Shown here: piece after piece, positions 55,999 to 64,000 of the stretch
How positions within the stretch are numbered: the stretch's first letter is position 1
Layout: the number at the start of each line of letters is the position of its first letter
Origin: Liriodendron chinense
Lineage: Eukaryota > Streptophyta > Magnoliopsida > Magnoliales > Magnoliaceae
Assembly (NCBI GenBank): GCA_003013855.2
Contig: ML058439.1
Span: 62,001-126,000 of the forward strand
DNA: 64,000 nt
Direction of reading: 5' to 3'
Program-made: the position numbers and the translations under genes
The notes under the pieces: model-generated
Seen by the model: the letters and a program-made list of their open reading frames with translations, nothing else
Databases searched by the model: none
What the model was told of the DNA's origin: nothing

Positions 55999-58900
55999 AT
56001 GCCACATTGGGCTCGGGATTCCAATAACCGACTCATAAGTGAAGGGGGGATAGTAGAAGGCATTGATAGAGAGCCACGTGTTAGGAGACATCTAGATTCT
56101 CCAATTTTATCTGAAAGTATGGCTACAAATCAACCTAACCCGGTTCAAAATCAAACCGAAACAGGGGAGAATGTGGTTGAGAATGTTCCCCGACCTAGGA
56201 CTTTACGTGATTTCTTGCAACCTGCAAGAACGAGCACTCCCTCATGCATAGTATTTCCACCAAATGCAGGGAATGTGGATTTGAAACCGGGAGTGATCAA
56301 TCTTCTCCCTAAATTCCATGGTTTAGACAGTGAAAGTGCCTATCAACACCTTAGGGAGTTTGATGAGGTAATCACCACCATGCACTTTGCAAATGTGACT
56401 GAAGATGTAGTAAGACTTAAATTCTTCCCTTTCACTCTTAAGGATAAAGCCAAGGGTTGGCTTTATGCATTGAGGCCAAGATCAATTGGGTCATGGAATG
56501 ATATGCACAGAGAATTTATAAAAAAATTCTTCCCTACTCACAAAACGAACATGCTTAAGCGCCTTATCATGAACTTTGCCCAAAAGGAGGATGAAACCTT
56601 TTCCCAATGTTGGGAGAGATTCAAGGACCTATTAAACGCATGCCCACATCATGGCTATGAAAATTGGCGGATTATAAGTTTTTTCTATGAAGGACTGATT
56701 CCATCCATGTGCCAATTTATAGAGATGATGTGTAATGGGGAGTTCATGAATAAGGAAGCTGATGAAGCATGGGATTATCTGGAAGAATTGGCTGAAAGTG
56801 CACAATCTTGGGACACATCTAAACCAACAAATTCCAAGATTGGCCAACAAAAGGAAAAGGGAGGAATGTATGTCTTATCAGAGGAAGATAGCATAAGTGC
56901 ACGGTTGGCTAGCCTTACAAGAAAGGTCGAAGCCATGGAATTAAGGAAAGGAGAAACAATCAACTCCACTGAGGTTGAAACTGTTTGTGGAATTTGTGCT
57001 GGAAATCAACATGCTACACCAGATTGTCCCACAATTTCAGCAGTCCAAAGCATCCTACAAGAACAAACAAATGCCATAAACAGTTATCAGCAGCAATATG
57101 GTGCTCCAAACTCAAACACGTATAATCCTAATTGGAAGAACCATCCCAACTTCAGTTGGAGGAATGGACCCACTGCAAATGCAAACAACACTCCAAAAGT
57201 ATCACTAGAAGAGATGTTGGGTGCACTCGTATCGGTCCAGAATGAGTATAACAAGACAAATTCTCTAAAAATAGATGGGTTCATGCAAGAGCAATTGAAA
57301 TTCAATCAAAATTCAAACCAAGCCATTAATGAATTGAAAACATCTCTGGCTAGAGTTGAAGCTCACCTGAGTGGTAGAGAGAAGGGCACACTTCCTGCTC
57401 AAACTCTTCCTAACCCAAGGACCCAGTATGAGATACAAGATGCAAGCTCATCCTCCCACCATACGGAACATGTCCAAGCTATCACCACTTTGAGAAGTGG
57501 GAAAGAAATTGATAAATCCAATCCGGTGAAGGCTCCCAAGCCTAAGGATCCGGAAACTCCCAAAGAGGATGATAGCCCAAACAATATTCCACAAGAGAAA
57601 GAACCGGAAAGACAATACAAGCCGGTTGCCCCATTTCCACAAAGGTTGATTTCACCTAAACCTTTAGATAAAAATCTGGAAATTCTGAAAGTTTTCAAGC
57701 AGGTGAAGATCAACATTCCGCTGTTGGATGCAATAAAACAAATACCATCTTATGCCAAATTTTTAAAGGAATTGTGTACAATCAAAAGAAAACATAACGT
57801 CCACAATAAAGTGCTTTTGGCTGAGAATTTGAGTGCCATCATCAAACAAGAGGTGCCCCAAAAATACAAAGATCCGGGTAGTCCAACCATATCATGCATC
57901 ATAGGAGACTACCAAATTAAACAAGCCCTACTCGACTTGGGGGCAAGTGTGAATCTCATTCCATACTCGGTCTATGAACAACTTGGGTTAGGTGAATTGA
58001 AACCCACCAAAACCACACTCCAACTTGCTGATAGATCCATCCGGATACCGAGAGGAATGGTAGAGGATGTTCTAGTCCAAGTTGATAAATTCTACTACCC
58101 AGTAGATTTTATTGTCTTGGACACACATCCTGTGATAGGCACTGGTACTCAAATTCCCGTCATACTTGGACGACCATTTCTAGCTACCTCAAACGCCATT
58201 ATCAATTGTAGAAACGGACTTGTACAAATGTCCTTTGGAAATATGACCCGTGAGCTTAACATATTTGAGTTATGCAAACAACCGCGGGAAGTTGATGATG
58301 ATATCCACGAATTAAACATGATCGAATCATTCGTGGAAGATACAATCCCCTTGTCACTATTTTCCGACCATTTGGAGGCATGTGTGGCCCATCTCCATGA
58401 TATGAATGATGATACAACACAAGAGATGGATGCCATTCTAGATGTGATGATGGTGCGTGAAAATAAAAGATGGAGGACCCCAATTGAACCTTTGCCTATA
58501 AATGAGAACAAGGCCCTCCCATCCAACATTAAGGCACCAAAACTCGACCTAAAACCATTGCCAAGTGAGCTAAAATATGTTTATTTAGGTCGAGATGAGA
58601 CATATCCAGTGGTGATTTCTTCCCACTTGGATGAGGAACAAGAGAGTAGGCTAATAGCCACTCTATTAGAGCACAAGAGTGCCATCGGATGGACAATTGC
58701 GGATCTCAAAGGCATAGACCCACTGATTTGCACTCACCGCATACACCTTGAGGAAAATGCAAAGACATCCCAGCAACCACAAAGACGACTAAATCCAAAT
58801 ATGAAGGATGTGGTTAAGGCCGAAGTGGTGAAACTATTGGATGTAGGTATCATTTACCCAATATCTGATAGACAATGGGTGAGCCCAACTCAAGTGGTGC

Positions 58901-61446
58901 CTAAGAAATCCGGAATAACCATCGTAGCCAATGCCAATAATGAACTCGTACCAACTAGAGTCACTACCGGTTGGAGAATGTGCATTGACTACAGGAAGCT
59001 AAACACTGTCACGAGGAAAGACCACTTCCCCCTACCGTTTGTTGATCAGATTTTAGAACGGTTGACGGGTCATTCCCACTTTTGCTTTCTTGATGGCTAT
59101 TCAGGGTACAACCAAATAGAAATTGCCCGTGAAGACCAAGAAAAGACTACATTCACATGTCCATTCGGCACTTTCGCCTATCGACGGATGCCGTTTGGAC
59201 TATGTAATGCCCCTGCCACCTTTCAGCGTTGTATGATGAGCATCTTTTCTGACATGGTGGGGACAATTCTTGAAGTCTTCATGGATGATTTTTCCGTATT
59301 CGGTTGTAGCTTTGATGAGTGCCTTGAGCACTTGAAATCTGTGCTAAAAAGATGTGAAGAGAAGAACCTTGTGCTCAATTGGGAAAAGTGTCACTTCATG
59401 GGTAGAAAGGGAATTGTACTTGGTCACATCGTTTCACAAAATGGAATTGAGGTGGACAAGGCGAAAATTGACCTTATGTCTAACCTTCCACCACCCAAAA
59501 GCATACGAGATATACGGTCCTTTTTAGGACACGCAGGATTTTATAGACGGTTCATAAAGGATTTCAGTTCACTCTCTCGTCCTTTATGTAACCTACTTCA
59601 AAAGGAAAATTCATTTGAGTGGAGTGAAGAATGTCAAAAGGCCTTTACCACCCTTAAAGGCATGTTGACATGCGCCCCAATAATGCAACCACCTGATTGG
59701 AGCCTTCCTTTTGAGATTATGTGCGATGCTAGCGACTATGCTATTGGGGCCGTGTTAGGCCAAAGAAAAGATAAAAAGCCATGTGTTATCTACTATGCAA
59801 GTAGAACCCTAAACTCAGCCCAGGCAAACTACACCACTACTGAAAAGGAACTTCTAGCCGTAGTTTTTGCCTTGGAGAAGTTCAGATCCTACTTGATTGG
59901 ATCCAAGATCATTGTATTCACTGATCATGCCGCGCTTAAGTATCTTCTCTCTAAGAAGGATGCTAAACCACGGTTATTAAGATGGATCCTCCTACTCCAA
60001 GAATTCGACTTAGAAATACGTGATAAGAAAGGAGTAGAGAATGTAGTAGCTGACCACCTCTCTCGACTTGTCCTCACTGATTCCCCTGAAACGACTGCAA
60101 TCAATGACATGTTCCCTGATGAACAACTTTTTGCTGTTTCCCAATTGCCATGGTATGCGGACATTGCTAATTATCTTGCTACAGGTACAATTCCTACATA
60201 TTGGAAAAAGCAAGATAAGGATAGATTCTTCTCAGAGGTACGGAAATTTCTATGGGACGACCCATACCTGTTCAAGTATTGTCCCGATCAAATCATAAGG
60301 AGATGTGTCCCAAATGATGAACAACAAAGTATCATCTCCTTCTGTCATTCTCAAGCATGTGGTGGCCATTTTTCAGCCAAAAAGACCACAGCGAAAATTC
60401 TGCAATGTGGGTTTTATTGGCCCACCATGTTCAAAGACACACATGAGTTTTGCAAAGCATGTGAACCTTGTCAGAAACTAGGAGGAATCTCCCGTAGAAA
60501 TATGATGCCACTTAATCCCATTTTAATTATCGAAATTTTTGATTGTTGGGGCATCGATTTCATGGGCCCATTCCCATCTTCTTTTGGAAATTTATACATC
60601 TTACTTGCTGTTGATTATGTCTCCAAATGGGTCGAGGCCATTCCTTGCCGGAATAATGACCATAAAACGGTCATTCGATTTTTAAAAGAAAATATTCTTT
60701 CCCGGTTTGGAACGCCTCGAGTCATCATAAGTGATGGAGGGTCTCACTTTTGCAATCGCCCTTTTGCAGCCTTAATGAAGAAATATGGCGTTACACACAA
60801 AGTGAACACTCCCTATCACCCACAAACTAGTGGACAAGCTGAGATATCCAATAGGGAGATTAAACACATTTTGGAGAAAACGGTGAATCCCGATCGCAAG
60901 GATTGGTCACTTCGACTTACCGATGCGCTTTGGGCTTACCGTACTGCCTTTAAAACCCCTATTGGAATGTCTCCCTATAGACTTGTCTATGGGAAGGCTT
61001 GTCACCTACCTGTGGAATTGGAACATAAGGCATATTGGGCTATTAAGAAGATGAATTTCAATTCTGACAAGGCAAGCTCGTTACGCAAACTACAATTGCA
61101 TGAACTTGCAGAAATCCGGAATGACGCTTATGAGAATGCGAGAATTTACAAGGACAAGACGAAGATATTCCATGATAAGAATATTCTTCACAAGACATTC
61201 ACGATCAACCAAAAAGTCCTCATGTATAATTCTCGCTTACATCTATTTCCGGGAAAACTTAAATCTCGATGGACCGGTCCCTACATTGTGCAAACTGTCT
61301 ATCCGTATGGGACTGTCGAGCTGTTGAATCCGAGGAACGGCAACATTTTCAAAGCAAATGGGCAGCGATTAAAGCCGTTCTTTGAGAATTTTCCTTCAGA
61401 AGGTATGTCCATACCCCTGAATGATCCTGTGTATCAGGATGATTGA
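55999..61446 (+). CDS. gag-pol: Athila B Gag-Pol polyprotein, intact
   Basis: One 1815-codon frame, ATG at 55999, stop TGA at 61444-61446. Gag core at about residues 130-250 (GWLYALRP, FIKKFFPTHKT, QCWERFKDLL); zinc knuckle C-X2-C-X4-H-X4-C at 330-343; protease DLGASVN with Asp 646; RT with FMDD 1094-1097; RNase H with Asp 1243 (CDASDYAIG); integrase zinc region from His 1450 (CHSQACGGHF) and a complete D-D-35-E triad, Asp 1520, Asp 1579, Glu 1615; C-terminal SRWTGPY segment. Gag and Pol are fused without frameshift, as in many plant Ty3/gypsy elements. It is the only complete polyprotein in the window. It would act in cytoplasmic particles and, for integrase, in the nucleus. Activity is not shown by sequence alone. 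Confidence 0.95.
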   Translation: MPHWARDSNNRLISEGGIVEGIDREPRVRRHLDSPILSESMATNQPNPVQNQTETGENVVENVPRPRTLRDFLQPARTSTPSCIVFPPNAGNVDLKPGVINLLPKFHGLDSESAYQHLREFDEVITTMHFANVTEDVVRLKFFPFTLKDKAKGWLYALRPRSIGSWNDMHREFIKKFFPTHKTNMLKRLIMNFAQKEDETFSQCWERFKDLLNACPHHGYENWRIISFFYEGLIPSMCQFIEMMCNGEFMNKEADEAWDYLEELAESAQSWDTSKPTNSKIGQQKEKGGMYVLSEEDSISARLASLTRKVEAMELRKGETINSTEVETVCGICAGNQHATPDCPTISAVQSILQEQTNAINSYQQQYGAPNSNTYNPNWKNHPNFSWRNGPTANANNTPKVSLEEMLGALVSVQNEYNKTNSLKIDGFMQEQLKFNQNSNQAINELKTSLARVEAHLSGREKGTLPAQTLPNPRTQYEIQDASSSSHHTEHVQAITTLRSGKEIDKSNPVKAPKPKDPETPKEDDSPNNIPQEKEPERQYKPVAPFPQRLISPKPLDKNLEILKVFKQVKINIPLLDAIKQIPSYAKFLKELCTIKRKHNVHNKVLLAENLSAIIKQEVPQKYKDPGSPTISCIIGDYQIKQALLDLGASVNLIPYSVYEQLGLGELKPTKTTLQLADRSIRIPRGMVEDVLVQVDKFYYPVDFIVLDTHPVIGTGTQIPVILGRPFLATSNAIINCRNGLVQMSFGNMTRELNIFELCKQPREVDDDIHELNMIESFVEDTIPLSLFSDHLEACVAHLHDMNDDTTQEMDAILDVMMVRENKRWRTPIEPLPINENKALPSNIKAPKLDLKPLPSELKYVYLGRDETYPVVISSHLDEEQESRLIATLLEHKSAIGWTIADLKGIDPLICTHRIHLEENAKTSQQPQRRLNPNMKDVVKAEVVKLLDVGIIYPISDRQWVSPTQVVPKKSGITIVANANNELVPTRVTTGWRMCIDYRKLNTVTRKDHFPLPFVDQILERLTGHSHFCFLDGYSGYNQIEIAREDQEKTTFTCPFGTFAYRRMPFGLCNAPATFQRCMMSIFSDMVGTILEVFMDDFSVFGCSFDECLEHLKSVLKRCEEKNLVLNWEKCHFMGRKGIVLGHIVSQNGIEVDKAKIDLMSNLPPPKSIRDIRSFLGHAGFYRRFIKDFSSLSRPLCNLLQKENSFEWSEECQKAFTTLKGMLTCAPIMQPPDWSLPFEIMCDASDYAIGAVLGQRKDKKPCVIYYASRTLNSAQANYTTTEKELLAVVFALEKFRSYLIGSKIIVFTDHAALKYLLSKKDAKPRLLRWILLLQEFDLEIRDKKGVENVVADHLSRLVLTDSPETTAINDMFPDEQLFAVSQLPWYADIANYLATGTIPTYWKKQDKDRFFSEVRKFLWDDPYLFKYCPDQIIRRCVPNDEQQSIISFCHSQACGGHFSAKKTTAKILQCGFYWPTMFKDTHEFCKACEPCQKLGGISRRNMMPLNPILIIEIFDCWGIDFMGPFPSSFGNLYILLAVDYVSKWVEAIPCRNNDHKTVIRFLKENILSRFGTPRVIISDGGSHFCNRPFAALMKKYGVTHKVNTPYHPQTSGQAEISNREIKHILEKTVNPDRKDWSLRLTDALWAYRTAFKTPIGMSPYRLVYGKACHLPVELEHKAYWAIKKMNFNSDKASSLRKLQLHELAEIRNDAYENARIYKDKTKIFHDKNILHKTFTINQKVLMYNSRLHLFPGKLKSRWTGPYIVQTVYPYGTVELLNPRNGNIFKANGQRLKPFFENFPSEGMSIPLNDPVYQDD

Positions 61447-62569
61447 TCTCCTAGTCTGATGGAGGTATAGAGTAATTAGGATTAGGACTTTGCTGTTTTT
61501 GTTTTCGTTTTCATAGGTTTGTTAGAAGGAGGAAGATTTCCAATGTTCACTCTCTCAGGTAATATCATTCCTCACTCCCTTTTATTTTCAAATTGCTCTC
61601 ATGTTTTGCTCATTGCGCATCTTTTACATTGAGGACAATGCAAGATTTGGTTGGGGGGTGTAGGACCGCTTGGATGAATCCAGCATTTTGCAACATCTCA
61701 AGCAATTATGTGGAAATTTTTCGATTTTCTTTCAAAAATTCGAAACTCTTTTAGAAAACATTGGTTCTATGCATTCGAGTTGATATGAGCATAAGAGGAG
61801 GAGATATGAAGTGTATAAGGCTGGATGTCTGGAATCTCTCATTGCATCATGGTTTTATATGTGAACTCCCCTATTTTTGTGATTGATAGAAAATCTGAAC
61901 ACTTTTACACCTAGTTCACATTACACGTTTTTCATGAGTTGAAGGGATTATGTGATTTAGGGATGAGTTAGACTTTGAATTAAGGTATTGAGAAATCAGG
62001 CCGGGGTACTTTGTCCATCCTTGTCCATGGGAAAATAATGAAAGATATGGATTTCTAAAAATCCTATCTAATTTAAAAAGAAAAAGGAAAAGGAAGGATG
62101 AAATTGGGAATGTGGAAAAACGGTGGAAAATTCCGATTATGGCTACCTACTACCAGCCGGGGGATGGTCTACCCGTAACCAAAGCCGGAAATGGGACGTA
62201 GTGTGAAAGTCGTCGGAAGGACGGTAAGGCAAATTCCTGTCATTGGCTTGATGTGGCTCTATGTACCTTGAGTTCTATAGTCTAGTTGATCTATGAAGAA
62301 GATAATCCTAGAAACTCGTAGAATGAATTTTCACTATCCACACTAGGATGAATTTGTTCAATTCCCTCTATTTATCAACCAATCAGTGGGAATCTCATAT
62401 GAATGCCTATTATGTCTTGAGGATTTATGGTGCCAACCTTTGACGCCTAATCTTTCTGAATCTTACACTTATGAACCCTAGAATGTATAGAAGGATGGTT
62501 TCTGAAAGAGAGTTGAGTCTGAAGAATGAGATTAGCTTCACGCATGTTTTGCTCGGGACTAGCAAAATG
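61447..62569 (+). other. 3' untranslated region of Athila B
   Basis: It has an internal polypurine-like TTGGTTGGGGGGTG at about 61646-61659 and a conserved block (about 62155-62245) shared with A. No envelope-like frame is present. Confidence 0.6.
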
Positions 62570-62583
62570 CTGGTTGGGGGGTG
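62570..62583 (+). other. Polypurine tract of Athila B
   Basis: TGGTTGGGGGGTG directly before the 3' LTR, preceded by 'cggactagcaaaatgc'-like sequence shared with A and C. Confidence 0.75.
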
Positions 62584-64000
62584 TGTTGAGCTCTTAATTG
62601 TGCATATTCTAACCCCAATTCATCACTCATTGTGCAAGGTTTGTATGGTTTGTAAGCTAATTCAATGCATGTTTTGTGACTACAGGATTGAGGGTGGACT
62701 CTACTCAATTGAAGACATAAAGAGCTCACTTGGGATCAGTCGGGTGAATAAAGTTTGAGGATCAAAGAAGAAAAGAAAGAAAGAACTAAAGAAGAAAAGA
62801 AAGCAGAAGAAAGAAAAGAAAAATACAAAAAGAAAAGAGGGCTGACCGGTCGTGACCGGTCAGCCAAGGAAGCCAGACCGGTCAGTGACCGGTCAGCCAT
62901 GCATGTTTGGAGATATTGAGGACGTCCGACCGGTCATGACCGGTCGGATAGGATTGCTGGAACATCAATGGACAAGGCTTCTGGGACTTCACTAGGACCG
63001 ACCGGTCATGACCGGTCGGTCATTGCTGCTGGATGAGGAGAAAAAAATACATCCGACCGGTCATGACCGGTCGGAATTGCTTGCTGGACTGATGTTCTAT
63101 ATGGCCCGACCGGTCATGACCGGTCGGCCATGCGTATTGAGTTAGAAATTTCTAATTTCATCCCGATTTTCTCTGCGCTGCGTAAGTGTTACGCAAGTTC
63201 TCGATTCTTCCGAAGTTGTGGAGCTTCCAGACTATAAAAGGACACCTAGGGATCGTTCCTAGGGCATCCTGGAAGGGCTCAAGCGAGGTTGGAGGCTGTG
63301 GAAGTGAAGATTGGAGTTTCACAACTCCTTTTGGTTTGCTTTGCTGTTTTCATGCTTTTTGTAGTTGTTTCATGTTTCCTTGGATCATGAGCAGCTAAAC
63401 CTCTTAGCTAGGGCTAAGAGGTGAAGCTTGTAGTGTATCTAAGATGTTTTAATTCGTAGTTAAGTGGTTTTCAGTTTTGGAATTCATGATTATGAACTAA
63501 GGTTTGAAGTTTATGCAAGTTTTTAAGTAATTTCTCTTAGTCTTGTGATGACTCATGGATGTTTGGATGAATTACTTATCTTCTTATTTGGTTTGCAACG
63601 GTCTAGACCTGTATGATCTGAGGAATCAGAGTGCGCTCTAGCACTAAGCTCTTCATGAAGGGACTTCATGCCAAAGTTCTAGTTTTGGTTGATTATCTGG
63701 AATATGTATGGACTGTGCATATAATTTGAATCCAGTTCAAATCATGATCTAGCCTTGTCTTGTGAGAAGACTTGAGGATGGTTATGATTGGGAATTGGAC
63801 CTATAGAAAAGGTGAATGACCTATGCAATGAGCATGCTCAGATCAGCCTAGAGTTGAGTGAACATTATGTACAGAACTTACATGTTACAGACTTCTGGTT
63901 TAATAGTTCTATTATCCGACTAGATAGACCTGGCTGGTGATTCTAGTTGAGAGAATGGGAAACCACAGTGGATTGAACATCGAGGATTGCTACAAGTGGA
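62584..64000 (+). repeat. 3' LTR of Athila B, cut by the window end
   Basis: 1417 bp present. It has the palindrome array at about 62841-63127. It differs from the 5' LTR at about seven positions by hand count, several of them within or next to the palindromes. Confidence 0.93.

Larger units (their letters stand above)
53808..64000 (+). mobile_element. Athila-clade element B, apparently intact
   Basis: The 5' LTR is 53808-55432; the 3' LTR starts at 62584 and runs off the window after 1417 of an expected 1625 bp. The primer site is a perfect tRNA-Asp match. A single open gag-pol frame of 1815 codons has all catalytic motifs. By hand I count about seven substitutions between the compared LTR parts. 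There is no envelope-like frame. It belongs to the same family as solo LTR S and is related to A. Confidence 0.95.

Overview
The window is plant nuclear DNA that consists almost entirely of nested LTR retrotransposons. The Ty3/gypsy Athila and Tat/Ogre clades, the primer sites (complementary to plant tRNA-Asp and tRNA-Arg), and the plant-only gene families carried by one element (plant mobile domain, DUF7745-type) point to a repeat-rich flowering plant. I cannot name the species. I see no ordinary host protein-coding gene and no structural RNA gene.

Layout. Positions 1-3673 are non-LTR sequence with MITE-like elements and a 584-bp tandem duplication. Everything to the right is one nest. (C) An old Athila element on the minus strand begins at 3674 (3' LTR 3674-5349) and resumes at 51946-53807. 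(E) A plus-strand Tat/Ogre-like element, 5458-51940, is inserted in the 3' untranslated region of C with the 5-bp duplication AACAT; without its own insertions it is about 22.9 kb. (D) A minus-strand non-autonomous Tat-like element, 8722-30694, splits E's gag (duplication GCATC). (A) A plus-strand Athila, 18827-28525, sits in D's 5' LTR (duplication CTATG). (S) A minus-strand Athila solo LTR, 49146-50719, sits in E's 3' LTR (imperfect duplication CCTGC/CCCGC). (B) A young plus-strand Athila, 53808 to beyond 64000, is inserted in C's integrase region. The order is C first, then E and B independently into C, D and S into E, and A into D.

Function. B has one uninterrupted 1815-codon gag-pol frame with protease, reverse transcriptase, RNase H and integrase motifs, a perfect 18-base primer site and nearly identical LTRs, so it may be active. 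A has the same plan but carries nonsense and frameshift mutations. E encodes gag, protease, RT, two RNase H domains and integrase, but has many stops and a Lys where the integrase catalytic Glu belongs. D keeps only a gag-like frame, yet shares E's type of primer site and polypurine tract, which suggests it was mobilised by an E-like partner.

The most interesting content is twofold. First, E carries two decayed genes in antisense between pol and its 3' LTR: a plant-mobile-domain gene (43462-42001) and a DUF7745-type gene (41201-38654). Both contain phase-0 introns with correct minus-strand splice signals. Second, the LTRs carry arrays of short motifs just upstream of their TATA boxes: spaced palindromes built on GACCGGTCATGACCGGTC in A, B and S, a different inverted-repeat core in C, and a 13-bp array based on GAGTCA in E. 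Stretches where I saw nothing recognisable are stated as such.
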